A program made the position numbers and the translations under genes. DNA of 64,000 nt, from the NCBI GenBank assembly GCA_031581145.1, contig JAVLBP010000005.1:26767-90766 (forward strand), read 5' to 3'. Below, in pieces: positions 1 to 8,859 of the stretch; within the stretch, counting starts at the first letter, position 1; each line of letters begins with the position of its first letter. The notes beneath the pieces are model-generated. The model searched no databases, was not told the DNA's origin, and saw only the letters and a program-made list of their open reading frames with translations. This stretch comes from UBA8296 sp031581145. GTDB lineage: Bacteria; Bacteroidota; Rhodothermia; Balneolales; Balneolaceae.

Positions 1-474
1 CTTGGTAATCTCACCGTTTTGAAGACGAACTAAACCAGGGGAATGGTTAATGAAATAAAGAACGGACGGATCCTCATCAAGGGCAATATCATACACCTTG
101 CCTTTGGTGACCCAGTTGATAGAGAAATCCTCCGTATTAAACTTTAGGACTCCTTCTTCTCGGTTTAATAAGTATAAAGTTGAATCACGAAGAAAGAGCT
201 TATCAACACGTGAATTTTTAAAAAATGAGGGCTTATTATCAGTGCTAAAGTGGGCAAAATGGGATCCATCATATCGCAACAAACCACCTGCGGTGGCTAC
301 CCAAACATATCCATCGGAATCAATGACTATGTCGTGGATGCTTCTTGTATATCCATTTTCAATGGAGTTGATTTTTTCAACCGTGTACCCTGTAGACTGT
401 CCATAAGCTGTTCCTTGAAGATGAAAAACCTGAAATAGAAGCGCTGCGGTAAAAAAGAGTATTTTTTTTGTCAA
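1..474 (-). CDS. Exported two-component-type beta-propeller protein, N-terminal part (cut by window edge)
   Basis: This is the first 158 codons of a minus-strand gene that runs off the left edge. Reading starts at a TTG (472-474). An in-frame TAG lies two codons upstream and no ATG is nearby, so TTG is the likely start; an AGAAGG eight bases upstream could be the ribosome site. Residues 1-25 (MTKKILFFTAALLFQVF) form a signal peptide ending near AYGQS. A stretch around residue 50 (DSDGYVWVATAGGLLRYDG) is the classic Reg_prop propeller repeat of hybrid sensor kinases and related Bacteroidota regulators. The signalling output domain, if there is one, lies outside the window, so the exact class cannot be decided. 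Confidence 0.7.
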   Translation of the reverse strand, partial: MTKKILFFTAALLFQVFHLQGTAYGQSTGYTVEKINSIENGYTRSIHDIVIDSDGYVWVATAGGLLRYDGSHFAHFSTDNKPSFFKNSRVDKLFLRDSTLYLLNREEGVLKFNTEDFSINWVTKGKVYDIALDEDPSVLYFINHSPGLVRLQNGEITK

Positions 475-616
475 ATGCTAAGCCTTCTAGATGATCTTGA
501 TACTACCTCAAGGATACTATCTTTGAAATGCAGTGCAATGGGGTAGATAGATTAATGTTAAGGACTAGGTGAACTTACTAATTCCATGTAAAATAGATGG
601 ACGGAGATGACCCTAC

Positions 617-636
617 ATACACATCATTATGTGTAT
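617..636. promoter_or_regulatory. Inverted repeat between divergent genes (possible operator)
   Basis: An 8-bp perfect dyad, ATACACAT-CATT-ATGTGTAT, lies between the divergent propeller gene and the CNNM gene. It sits about 58 bases upstream of the CNNM start. It could be an operator or a small hairpin; no T tract follows it. What it binds is unknown. Confidence 0.3.
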
Positions 637-693
637 TTACGCCATCGACGATCACAAGACATAGATGTAGTTAAAGGTTTGTAAATTCCTTCT

Positions 694-1986
694 ATGGAAA
701 TCGCCATTATTATCATCATTGTCTTGCTGAGTGGATTTTTCTCTGGCTCAGAAATTGCCTTTGTGTCTGCCAGTCGCATTAAAATGGAGATTGAGTCGCG
801 CAAAGCGTCTCCCGTGGGGCGTGCATTACACTACTTCATGCAGAATGGTCATGAGTTTCTTTCTACTACACTGATTGGAAACAATATCATCAATGTGTTG
901 TATGCAACCCTGATGGCCATCTTCCTGGAAGGGCCATTAATTACACTATATGAAGGGTGGCAAGGCGTGGAGCCGAATCCATTTTTGCTACTGTTGACCC
1001 AAACCATCATTGCGTCGGTCGTGATTATGATTTTTGGAGAGATTGTCCCCAAAACCATCTTTCGATCTCAAGCCGATACGGTTGTGCGCATCGTAGCACT
1101 GCCATTCCGAGGACTCTTATATTTGTTTCGCCCCATGGTTTGGATTGCCACTGTCGCATCCGAAGGGTTAATACGTCTGTTTGGTATTACCCAAACCCCA
1201 GACGAAACCCAGGTTTTTCGTCGGCAAGAAATGGAAAGTCTATTTCAGGAACTTCGTGAATCGGGGGGTGGGGAAGACTTTGACGAAGATGACTCTGAGT
1301 TTTTGCATAATGTGCTGGATCTTTCCAACAAGCGGGTCAAGGAGCTCATGGTTCCTCGTACGGAGATTATTGCTGTAGATGATCAAACGACCATCTCAGA
1401 TGTGGAGCAGACCTTTATATCATCTGGATACTCCAAACTCCCTGTATATCACGAAACCATAGATGATGTAATTGGTGTCGTGTTTCTGCATTCAATGTAC
1501 GATGAGCCTGAGTCGCTCAAAGATATTCTACGACCTGTCAGTTTAATCCCACAAAGTAAGCGCGCACAAGATCTTTTGAATGAATTTCGCAAAACCAACA
1601 CCTCTATTGCGTTGGTGATCGATGAATATGGTGGGACTGCAGGACTCATTACAGCCGAAGATCTGATTGAGGAGGTGGTAGGTGATATCCAGGATGAGTA
1701 CGATACAGAAGATGAATTCATCAAAAAATTGAATGATTCTACCTATGTATTAAGTGGGAATGTAGAACTTGAAGATCTTTTAGAACAGTTTCCAGACATT
1801 GGGATTCCTTTTGGGGATGATACACCCTATGATACTGTGGCGGGATACATTATTCATGAGTCTGGAAGAATCCCAAATGTGAATGAGGAGTTGATCATTG
1901 GTGTGCATAAAGTCATTATCTCCAAAGCAAGCCCAAGTCGAATCAAAACAGTACGTTTAGAGCGCTTAAATGAGGAATCAGCCTAA
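694..1986 (+). CDS. CNNM/CorC-HlyC family membrane protein (hemolysin-related, GldE-like)
   Basis: A 430-residue inner-membrane protein with the usual three-part layout. An N-terminal CNNM (DUF21) domain has hydrophobic segments near residues 1-20, 55-75, 90-112 and 130-150 and the conserved GEIVPK motif near residue 117. A cytosolic CBS pair follows (about 205-330, with VMVPRTEI and DEYGGTAGLITAEDLIEE). The C-terminal CorC_HlyC domain covers about 345-425. The family is linked to Mg2+/Co2+ efflux. In Bacteroidota one paralogue, GldE, is associated with gliding, but nothing nearby points to gliding genes, so no symbol is given. The ATG at 694 begins directly with the first membrane helix, which fits the family. 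Confidence 0.9.
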   Translation: MEIAIIIIIVLLSGFFSGSEIAFVSASRIKMEIESRKASPVGRALHYFMQNGHEFLSTTLIGNNIINVLYATLMAIFLEGPLITLYEGWQGVEPNPFLLLLTQTIIASVVIMIFGEIVPKTIFRSQADTVVRIVALPFRGLLYLFRPMVWIATVASEGLIRLFGITQTPDETQVFRRQEMESLFQELRESGGGEDFDEDDSEFLHNVLDLSNKRVKELMVPRTEIIAVDDQTTISDVEQTFISSGYSKLPVYHETIDDVIGVVFLHSMYDEPESLKDILRPVSLIPQSKRAQDLLNEFRKTNTSIALVIDEYGGTAGLITAEDLIEEVVGDIQDEYDTEDEFIKKLNDSTYVLSGNVELEDLLEQFPDIGIPFGDDTPYDTVAGYIIHESGRIPNVNEELIIGVHKVIISKASPSRIKTVRLERLNEESA

Positions 1987-2027
1987 GGTTTTGGCCCTAC
2001 TGATTTTCTGACCGAATAATGCCCAGC

Positions 2028-3209
2028 TTAATTGTCAGGTTTCGCATCTGCCGATTTCGCTTCTACTGACTTCACTTTCGCTGACTTTACTTCCACTGCC
2101 CCATCATGCCAGATGAGATCGAGTGTTCCACCAGCTGCAACATCCGTCGCATTTCGAACCCACATTTCACCAGCTTGCACACGTGTATAGCCCAGTTTTA
2201 ACGGTGTTTCTGGATTCAGACGCTCAAGTTCACTCGTCAGCAACGAAACGTTTTGCCTGTATTGACTCACTTTATCTTGGAAGGCTCGGAGGGCATAGGA
2301 GTCACGCAGTTGGGTCACATGCTTCCGAAGACGATCTAGGCGTGTATCAAGTGTTGTGGTTAGCCTATCGGTCCATCCATCAATCCGCGCTTGAACATCA
2401 TCGCGGTGAGGCGTCACAAGAACGGCTCCCTTGGTGGGCGTTGCCGCTCTTGCATCAGCAACAAAATCACTAATGCTGAAATCAGTCTCATGCCCAACAG
2501 CACTTACGACGGGTGTCTTGGTTGCTGCAATTGTTCGAGCAAGGGCCTCGTCATTAAAGGCCATCAAATCCTCTGTGGAGCCTCCACCTCGACCCAGGAT
2601 AATGACATCCACATTCCTGGACTGGTCGAGGGTCTGTAGTGCACGGACACACTCAGCTGCTGCTTGTTCCCCCTGAACCGCTGCATGATGAAGCACCACC
2701 GTTGCCAGAGGCCAACGCTTTTCCAAGGTACTGGTAATATCATGCAAGGCAGCACCACCAGCGGAGGTAATCACCCCAATTCGGTGGGGAAAAGGGGGGA
2801 GAGGCTTCTTGCGCGACTCATCAAAGAGTCCTTCCGCTTTGAGTTTTTGTTTTAATTTCTCAATCGCTTCAAAGGCTTTTCCGAGTCCGGCCTCTTCAAG
2901 GTGGTCTATAACGAGTTGGTAAGACCCTCTTGGTGCGTACACTTGAATACGACCTCTGGCAACGACTTGGCTTCCTTCCTGAAGTGTTGGGAAGCTAGAC
3001 TTAATCCGAGCCGCGACCCCACGCCATGCGACGCTTGAGATTTGAGCACCCTCATCTTTGAGTGTCAAATATAGGTGGCCATTAGCCGAGGTTTTCAACC
3101 CGTTGATTTCCCCCTCCACCTCGACTCGGTCCAATCCATTTTCTAGAAGTGTTTTAATCTTCTGAGTCAGTTCACTTACAGTGGCTATGGCTTTGGGGTC
3201 GGTTTGCAT
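2028..3209 (-). CDS. xseA: Exodeoxyribonuclease VII large subunit
   Basis: A 393-residue XseA. The OB-fold DNA-binding domain spans about residues 8-105. The catalytic domain follows, with GVITSAGGAALHDI near 150, GRGGGSTEDLMAFNDE near 210 and VVSAVGHETDF near 243. A coiled-coil stretch follows at about 275-340. With the small subunit XseB the enzyme degrades single-stranded DNA to short oligonucleotides. No xseB-like ORF is adjacent, which is unusual because the pair is often linked. The last 20 residues are a degenerate five-residue repeat (KSAKV/KSVEA/KSADA) encoded by 15-bp DNA repeats. This tail is not part of the conserved fold and looks like slippage-generated sequence. Confidence 0.95.
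   Translation of the reverse strand: MQTDPKAIATVSELTQKIKTLLENGLDRVEVEGEINGLKTSANGHLYLTLKDEGAQISSVAWRGVAARIKSSFPTLQEGSQVVARGRIQVYAPRGSYQLVIDHLEEAGLGKAFEAIEKLKQKLKAEGLFDESRKKPLPPFPHRIGVITSAGGAALHDITSTLEKRWPLATVVLHHAAVQGEQAAAECVRALQTLDQSRNVDVIILGRGGGSTEDLMAFNDEALARTIAATKTPVVSAVGHETDFSISDFVADARAATPTKGAVLVTPHRDDVQARIDGWTDRLTTTLDTRLDRLRKHVTQLRDSYALRAFQDKVSQYRQNVSLLTSELERLNPETPLKLGYTRVQAGEMWVRNATDVAAGGTLDLIWHDGAVEVKSAKVKSVEAKSADAKPDN
2040..2099 (-). repeat. 15-bp tandem repeat, about 4 degenerate copies, 3' end of xseA
   Basis: Four diverged 15-bp units of the type TTTCGCATCTGCCGA encode repeated KSxxA-like pentapeptides at the XseA C-terminus. The period is a multiple of three, so the frame is kept. 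Confidence 0.7.
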
Positions 3210-3359
3210 ACGGTGAAGATCGCTGTTCTAAATGGCAAAAAGCAACGTATATTCTGGTAAGGCTTTGGCCTTTTGCATGCGTATGACATGTTGAATTCTT
3301 CAGATGCTCAAGTCACAGATCATTTAGTCTATCGATCATTAAGTCATAGATCCACAAGT

Positions 3360-4691
3360 ATGTCCCTTCCTTCATTCGGCACACCCACCCCCAAGCTTTT
3401 ACTCACATCAGCTTACCCTGTAGACCCATCAATGACGGAGTTTGATGGTTCAAAACAAATCGACCTTCGAATTCAGGATGGGGTCATTGTTGAAATCGGG
3501 GAGGGCTTGGCCCCCAAAAAAGGTGAACAGGTCATAGAAGGGTCCAAAACCCACAAAACCTATGTATCTCCGGGTTGGATGGATATGCATGTCCATTTGA
3601 GGGAACCAGGTTTTGAGCACAAAGAGACTATCGCGTCAGGCACCCGCTCTGCTGCATTTGGAGGCTTTACAGCGGTGGCGTGTATGCCAAACACGAGTCC
3701 CACTCTCCATACGCAGGATGTTGTAGAAACTGTTGTCCAACGCGCATCACACCTACCTGTTGAGGTTCATCCCATTGGAGCTGTAACCATGGATCGAAAG
3801 GGTGACGCGATTGCAGAAATGGCAGCGATGGTGCATGGTGGCGCGGTGGCCTTTAGTGACGACGGAGATCCTGTGCATAACGCTGAGATCATGCGCATCG
3901 CATTGACCTATTCGGCCATGCTGGGGGTTCCCATTATTAACCATGAAGAGGAGCTTGCACTGAGCAAACCGGGCCATATGCATGAAGGTGTGGTCTCGAC
4001 CCGACTAGGTTTGGAAGGGAGTCCTGCGATTGCAGAGGAGGTGATGATTGCCCGCGACATCATGTTGGCTGAACTGACGGGCGGTCACGTTCATGTAGCA
4101 CATATTAGCACCAAAGATGGGGTAGAGTTGGTACGCCAAGGCAAGAAAAAGGGGATTAGGGTGACCACAGAAGTCTGTCCGCATCATTTTGATCTCACCG
4201 ATGAGGAAATTGAGCGCCGCCATTTTGACACACATGCCAAAATGCACCCACCATTACGAAGTCAGGAGGATGTCGAAGCGATGATTGAGGGGCTTAAAGA
4301 TGGGACCATAGACGCGATTTGTACAGATCATGCGCCTCATGCCCCAGAGGAAAAGGATGTGGAGTTTATCGACGCGCCCAATGGAATTATTGGGTTGGAT
4401 ACAGCGTGGAGTGTATCTGTTCGCCGTTTGTTGAAGCCGGGTCACTGTTCACTCTCCGATTTAGTGACCAAACTAGCGATTGCCCCACGACAAATTTTGT
4501 CTCTGGAGGTTCCAACAGTAGATGTGAATCAACCAGCAAATCTTACGGTCTTTAACACTGATGAGCAGTGGGAATACACACCGCAAAGAATCCACTCAAA
4601 ATCAAAAAATTCCCCTTATGTGGGGGAGACTTTTCAAGGAAGAGCTGAGGCGATTTATCATCGTGGTCAATGGGTGGAGAATGAGCTCTAA
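3360..4691 (+). CDS. pyrC: Dihydroorotase (class I)
   Basis: Converts N-carbamoyl-aspartate to dihydroorotate in pyrimidine synthesis. The reading frame is open from 3273, but family alignment supports the ATG at 3360 (MSLPSFGTP), giving 443 residues; the sequence before it is low-complexity and repeat-like. Zinc-ligand and active-site motifs are present: DMHVHLREPG near residue 80, a HISTKDG stretch mid-protein, and CTDHAPHAPEEK near 320. The length and the LREPG context place it in the longer class I (PyrC/AllB-like) group. The downstream gene starts five bases after the stop, suggesting cotranscription. Confidence 0.93.
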   Translation: MSLPSFGTPTPKLLLTSAYPVDPSMTEFDGSKQIDLRIQDGVIVEIGEGLAPKKGEQVIEGSKTHKTYVSPGWMDMHVHLREPGFEHKETIASGTRSAAFGGFTAVACMPNTSPTLHTQDVVETVVQRASHLPVEVHPIGAVTMDRKGDAIAEMAAMVHGGAVAFSDDGDPVHNAEIMRIALTYSAMLGVPIINHEEELALSKPGHMHEGVVSTRLGLEGSPAIAEEVMIARDIMLAELTGGHVHVAHISTKDGVELVRQGKKKGIRVTTEVCPHHFDLTDEEIERRHFDTHAKMHPPLRSQEDVEAMIEGLKDGTIDAICTDHAPHAPEEKDVEFIDAPNGIIGLDTAWSVSVRRLLKPGHCSLSDLVTKLAIAPRQILSLEVPTVDVNQPANLTVFNTDEQWEYTPQRIHSKSKNSPYVGETFQGRAEAIYHRGQWVENEL

Positions 4692-4696
4692 GCTTT

Positions 4697-6970
4697 ATGG
4701 CTCGTGGGATCACATACGCTAGAGTGGCAGACTGGGTGAGGGTGGGCTTATGTAGCTGGTGGATTACACTGTTACTATTCGTGCATGGCTCGCTGGCTAT
4801 GGCCCAAGACACGTATTCATCGGGTCAAAATCAACAGGATCAAGAACAACAGGATCAAGAACAACAGCCTCAGGAGCAATACCAACGCTCGACTCAGCAA
4901 TCGATAATAGTGCCCAAGCCACCGGTGCTTTTCCCAGAACCTGATCAAGACCACGTTTCTACCACGTTGTTGGATGACACCGAAATAACACCCGGCGTGA
5001 TTCCACGCACTGCGTTTGAGCGGCCTGACTCGGCAGCCTACCCCTATGAAGTTCTCCTCCATCGTCACGTCATTACCTTTGAAATCGTCGATGATCGAAT
5101 CGTAGCTAGACTTCAGGTCCAAAAACGTGTGCGCCTTCAAACGGAAGACCCTCAAGCGCTTCTTGACGCCTCGTTGGTAACGATTCCACTGTCGCGTGAG
5201 CGTGAGGATATCCAAGTTGTCAACCTCTCAGGTGTGACTATTGCACCTAACGGTACTCACACCTATTTAAGTCTGGATGACATTAGGCAGAGTCAGTTTT
5301 CGAAAGATCTTGATGTCCTTGAATTTGTCATGCCTAATGTGACCGATGGGGTGGTGATGGATATCCAATATGAACGCATCCTACGTCGTGTTGATGAACT
5401 CCCTGATGTGTCGTTTTCAGATCGTGTGCCTGTACATCAAGCGTCCGTTCACCTTATCTCGCCCAACTACATTCGGTATCAAACCAAATTACAGGATCCC
5501 AATAATCGAATACGTCTCGCAAGTGAGGTTGTGGATACGTCATCTGTGATTCAAGTGTTTTCCATTGACCGACCAGATCCCCTTCGTATCGATCATTGGA
5601 TAGGGCGAGCCATCCCTGCTGAGGAATTTGATTATGTATCGATTCCCTCACCGGATGAAGGGACGGCCATTCGCTTCATGATGGGGGAATTTGGGATTCC
5701 AAGGCAACCCCTTGAGAATTCATGGGCGGTCGTCGAAGCTCAACTACGCCGTTTGGTCGCTCCATATGAGCGCAGTTCAGTGCCTCAGGCTAGTTTATGG
5801 AGGGAACTCGGTGCAGAAATTGAACAAAGCGGCCCACAAGGGAAGGCGAATGCCCCACAACGTTTGCACGCTATGATTGACACATTGCACCAAAAGGTAA
5901 CGGTGCAGTCGACACCTTCTATTGTGCCGGATGATGTGGTGCTTAATGAGTTGTTTAGGTCAATCCAGGGGGTGAATAAACAGGGGCCGGATAGAAAAGG
6001 ACCAGATAGAAAGGTTCCGGCTACACTAGATAGTGTCGGGTTAAAAGCATCCACGGCAACATTAGCGTTTATGGCTATGGCCCAAGGTGCTGGATATAAG
6101 GTGATTCCTCACTTTATGAATGACGGACGTTTTGGCGATATCGACCAAGAGTTTCCCAGCGTTCAAGCATTTCGAACCATGGTATTGTTGGTAGAGGATC
6201 CACGATCCGGTCAACAATGGTGGGTTCAGCCGTCCGATCCATGGGCTAGAGTTCCTTATGTTGATGCCTCCCTTGTCGAGCGTACAGCCTTGACACTCCA
6301 TCCTGAAGGCTATCGTTGGACCACAGTGAACTCAGACGAACTCGCGTATGGAAGTACCTTCACATTGGATGGACGCCTTACCATGGGGGGAGAAATCTCG
6401 GGCAAGGTCACGATTGAATTGGAAGGATTCGCAGCCAAAGAATTTTTGGAACGCCTAGAGACACAACCCTTGGAATCCCTTGTTCGTCGAACATTTTTAG
6501 ATCGCTATCCCACGAGCTCCTATTCATCGTTGGAGTTTACCAATCGATATGTAGACTCTGGGGTGATTAGGGCACAATTTGATGTGATTCTTCCTGATGT
6601 GGGTGTCCAATTTGTAGATCAAATGGATATTCCCGCAATGATCTTTGGGGCTTTAGAGGAGTCTCCATACCAAGCAGCGTCGAGAAAAACGTCTATCTAT
6701 GTGCGAGCGAAGGAACGAGTCACCGTGAGTTTTCAACTTCAACTCCCTCAAAACTGGTCCATCGCGCAAGCACCTATCCCGTCGAGTCTCCAAGCCGATG
6801 GTGTTCGATTCGAGGCGAATGCTGCTCAATCTGGCTCTTCACTAATCGCGTCTTTTGACCTTGAAAGGAGCCAATCTTCTTTTTCCCCCGACGCGTATCC
6901 AACCCTTCGTCAGGCATTCCAGCGATGGGTGGTGCTCAGTCAAGCTCGGTGGACTCTTTCAACCCCTTGA
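4697..6970 (+). CDS. Exported transglutaminase-like protein with degraded catalytic triad
   Basis: A 757-residue exported protein. Residues 1-37 are a signal peptide ending at LAMAQ. A Gln-rich repeat linker follows (encoded at 4835-4879). Residues about 100-300 resemble a DUF3857-type beta domain, and about 440-520 a transglutaminase-like core. In that core the usual GDCKD is replaced by a G-L-K-A-S stretch (residues 448-452), the usual FNHV position reads AFR (R493), and the usual DP(T/S)D reads QPSD (Q511), so Cys, His and the first Asp all look lost. The C-terminal 250 residues are beta-rich and resemble the DUF3858 position. It starts five bases after pyrC. No enzymatic role is claimed; a structural or binding role is possible. 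Confidence 0.75.
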   Translation: MARGITYARVADWVRVGLCSWWITLLLFVHGSLAMAQDTYSSGQNQQDQEQQDQEQQPQEQYQRSTQQSIIVPKPPVLFPEPDQDHVSTTLLDDTEITPGVIPRTAFERPDSAAYPYEVLLHRHVITFEIVDDRIVARLQVQKRVRLQTEDPQALLDASLVTIPLSREREDIQVVNLSGVTIAPNGTHTYLSLDDIRQSQFSKDLDVLEFVMPNVTDGVVMDIQYERILRRVDELPDVSFSDRVPVHQASVHLISPNYIRYQTKLQDPNNRIRLASEVVDTSSVIQVFSIDRPDPLRIDHWIGRAIPAEEFDYVSIPSPDEGTAIRFMMGEFGIPRQPLENSWAVVEAQLRRLVAPYERSSVPQASLWRELGAEIEQSGPQGKANAPQRLHAMIDTLHQKVTVQSTPSIVPDDVVLNELFRSIQGVNKQGPDRKGPDRKVPATLDSVGLKASTATLAFMAMAQGAGYKVIPHFMNDGRFGDIDQEFPSVQAFRTMVLLVEDPRSGQQWWVQPSDPWARVPYVDASLVERTALTLHPEGYRWTTVNSDELAYGSTFTLDGRLTMGGEISGKVTIELEGFAAKEFLERLETQPLESLVRRTFLDRYPTSSYSSLEFTNRYVDSGVIRAQFDVILPDVGVQFVDQMDIPAMIFGALEESPYQAASRKTSIYVRAKERVTVSFQLQLPQNWSIAQAPIPSSLQADGVRFEANAAQSGSSLIASFDLERSQSSFSPDAYPTLRQAFQRWVVLSQARWTLSTP
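4835..4879 (+). repeat. 15-bp tandem repeat, 3 copies
   Basis: Two identical units CAGGATCAAGAACAA plus a third diverged unit CAGCCTCAGGAGCAA encode QDQEQ-type pentapeptides directly after the signal peptide of the transglutaminase-like protein. A second 15-bp duplication in the same gene lies at 5984-6013 and encodes GPDRK twice. Confidence 0.85.
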
Positions 6971-7001
6971 ACCATGGACACGAGGAGCCATCCTATCCGC
7001 G

Positions 7002-7703
7002 ATGAATCAACATACCCTACCAACTCTTTTTATTGAGACAGCTACACCACGTTGCTCCGTGGGGTTACTTGATGCTGATGGAGAGTGGTCCGAGCTGGAA
7101 GTGGAGGGGAAAGGATCCCACTCCAAGGCACTGGACGCTCAAGTGAACCAGCTTTTGAAGGAACGTGGTGTCGACGCGGAGGCCATTAAGTCAATCGTCT
7201 TGGGACGGGGGCCAGGATCGTTTACAGGTTTACGGATTGGTGCGTCGTTTGTTCGTGGATTCTGTTTTGGAAGAGACATTCCCATACGAATGATGGATAC
7301 CTTGATTGCATTAGCTGGTCGTGTGTGTTTTGAGAATGTAGAAAATGTGAATCTGGATGCTATTCAGGAGATTCATGCCATTTTGGATGCACGAAGAACC
7401 CACGTATATCATTGGAGTGGTACTTGCGTTACGACACCGGAAGGGGTGCAACGCCTCGAAACCATATCGAGTCAAGCAATTCGACCTATTGAGGATGTCG
7501 AAGCGAGACTTTCAGAGGTATCATCAGCGGTGCTAACAGGGTTTGGTATGGAGCGATTGACCATTTCAAATCCGGAGATTCAACGCTTCGATCCCCCCGA
7601 GTACCTTACCAGAGGCCAGAGATGGCTTTTTCACACTCAAAATGCGCACAAGTACATGCAGGTCACAACGGCAAAGGATGCAGTTCCCTTGTACCTGAGT
7701 TGA
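7002..7703 (+). CDS. tsaB: tRNA threonylcarbamoyladenosine biosynthesis protein TsaB
   Basis: A 233-residue TsaB/YeaZ, the partner that activates TsaD in forming t6A37 of ANN-decoding tRNAs. The frame is open from 6855, but the conserved N-terminus (LPTLFIETATPRCSVGL) begins right after the ATG at 7002, which also clears the preceding stop at 6970. The ASKHA-fold signature VLGRGPGSFTGLRIG lies near residue 65. The C-terminal half is less conserved, as usual. It sits between the exported protein and accD, 34 bases before accD, probably in one transcription unit. TsaD and TsaE are not in the window. Confidence 0.93.
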   Translation: MNQHTLPTLFIETATPRCSVGLLDADGEWSELEVEGKGSHSKALDAQVNQLLKERGVDAEAIKSIVLGRGPGSFTGLRIGASFVRGFCFGRDIPIRMMDTLIALAGRVCFENVENVNLDAIQEIHAILDARRTHVYHWSGTCVTTPEGVQRLETISSQAIRPIEDVEARLSEVSSAVLTGFGMERLTISNPEIQRFDPPEYLTRGQRWLFHTQNAHKYMQVTTAKDAVPLYLS

Positions 7704-7737
7704 TTGAAAATCATTATACTACCCAAAACACTTGTCT

Positions 7738-8586
7738 ATGCCTTGGTTTAAACGTAGCACCTCGAATATCACCACAAAAATCCGTAAAGATATCCCTGAT
7801 GGGGTATGGATTAAAGTCCCAACATCAGGTGAAACAGTTCACAGACGGGAGTTGGTGAGTAATTTCTGGGTTGATCCCAATAGCGGATACCATTTTCGGG
7901 TTGGCAGCGCGGAGTATTTCGAATACATCTTTGACAAGCCGCCAAAACGCCTTGGGGAGAATATTCGCTCCGTCGATGAGTTAGAGTTTGTCGACCGTAA
8001 AGCTTACAAAGATCGACTTGTGGAAGCCGAGAAAACGTCAGGCTTGACCGATGCGATCAACGTTGGAAAAGGGAAGGTGGATGGGCTCGATATGGTGGTA
8101 GCCTGCATGGATTTTGCCTTTATCGGTGGCTCAATGGGCTCAGTTGTTGGAGAACGCATTAGCTTGGCGATTGATGAGGCACGCAAGTCTAAGCTTCCTT
8201 TGGTGATCCTCTCACAAAGTGGTGGGGCAAGAATGATGGAGAGTGTTCTAAGTCTCATGCAATTGGCTAAGATTACCTCAAAACTAGCATTATTTCATGA
8301 GGAGGGTGGGTTGTACATCTCCTACATGACCAATCCTACAACAGGAGGGGTTACCGCATCATATGCCATGCTTGGGGATGTGAATATTGCCGAACCTGGC
8401 GCCTTAATAGGATTTGCTGGCCCTCGCGTGATCCGTCAAACCATTGGCAGGGATTTACCGGAAGGATTCCAGACGTCTGAGTACTTGTTAGAGCACGGTT
8501 TTCTTGATTTTATTGTCAAACGACCGTCGATCAAGCGAAAACTAGCCCAAGTTGCCCGTTTACTAGCGCCTAAAGCCACTAAATAG
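7738..8586 (+). CDS. accD: Acetyl-CoA carboxylase carboxyltransferase subunit beta
   Basis: AccD pairs with AccA to transfer the carboxyl group from biotin to acetyl-CoA. The ATG at 7738 (MPWFKRS) is preferred over an in-frame TTG at 7732; the product has 282 residues. The crotonase-like core is complete: MDFAFIGGSMGSVVGE near 122, SQSGGARMMES near 160, and GALIGFAGPRVI near 222. The N-terminal C4 zinc ribbon of the E. coli type is absent: the four cysteine positions read V27, S30, D46 and S49. From memory, Bacteroidota AccD proteins also lack this ribbon, so this is a lineage marker rather than damage. A weak hairpin follows the stop. Confidence 0.95.
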   Translation: MPWFKRSTSNITTKIRKDIPDGVWIKVPTSGETVHRRELVSNFWVDPNSGYHFRVGSAEYFEYIFDKPPKRLGENIRSVDELEFVDRKAYKDRLVEAEKTSGLTDAINVGKGKVDGLDMVVACMDFAFIGGSMGSVVGERISLAIDEARKSKLPLVILSQSGGARMMESVLSLMQLAKITSKLALFHEEGGLYISYMTNPTTGGVTASYAMLGDVNIAEPGALIGFAGPRVIRQTIGRDLPEGFQTSEYLLEHGFLDFIVKRPSIKRKLAQVARLLAPKATK

Positions 8587-8587
8587 T

Positions 8588-8628
8588 GCTTTTTTGAGTG
8601 CTTGATCCCTTCCTAAGGCAAAAAAAGC
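8588..8628 (+). terminator. Possible weak terminator after accD
   Basis: GCTTTTTT and AAAAAAGC can pair across a loop of about 25 bases that itself contains a CCTT/AAGG pair; the sequence TATTTT follows. The stem is AT-rich and the loop long, so this is only a candidate. Confidence 0.25.
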
Positions 8629-8680
8629 TATTTTGATGTAAGGTTTATTGCTGTAAAGGTTCTGTAGGATAATGTCGTCC

Positions 8681-8756
8681 ATGAGTGAATGATCTCGCCA
8701 TGAGTGAATGATCTCGCCATGAGTGAATGATCTCGCCATGTGTGAATGACCCCACC
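8681..8756 (+). repeat. 19-bp tandem repeat, 4 copies, upstream of obgE
   Basis: Three identical units (ATGAGTGAATGATCTCGCC) occupy 8681-8699, 8700-8718 and 8719-8737. A diverged fourth is at 8738-8756, and a degenerate fragment starts at 8757. Every unit begins with a start codon and closes after three codons (ATG AGT GAA TGA). There is no spacer, so it is not a CRISPR array. The period is not a multiple of three, consistent with a non-coding location. Confidence 0.9.
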
Positions 8757-8859
8757 ATGACTGATTCCTATCCTAGAGCCTATGAACATGACCTTACGAC
8801 CAGAAACTCAATCGATGAGTCGGCCAAAGTCGATTGACTCAACCCTTTGGATTCACCGC

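Noticed and set aside
98..438. Plus-strand ORFs near the left edge
   Set aside because: They are antisense to the minus-strand propeller gene, which has a signal peptide and a Reg_prop motif; the plus frames show no recognisable domain.
4552..5215. Minus-strand ORFs opposite pyrC and the transglutaminase-like gene
   Set aside because: They show leucine/isoleucine-rich strings that arise from the reverse complement of Gln/Asp-rich repeats; the plus strand has the coherent proteins.
8681..8780. CRISPR-like array
   Set aside because: Units are directly adjacent with no spacers, 19 bp long, and there are no cas genes in the window.
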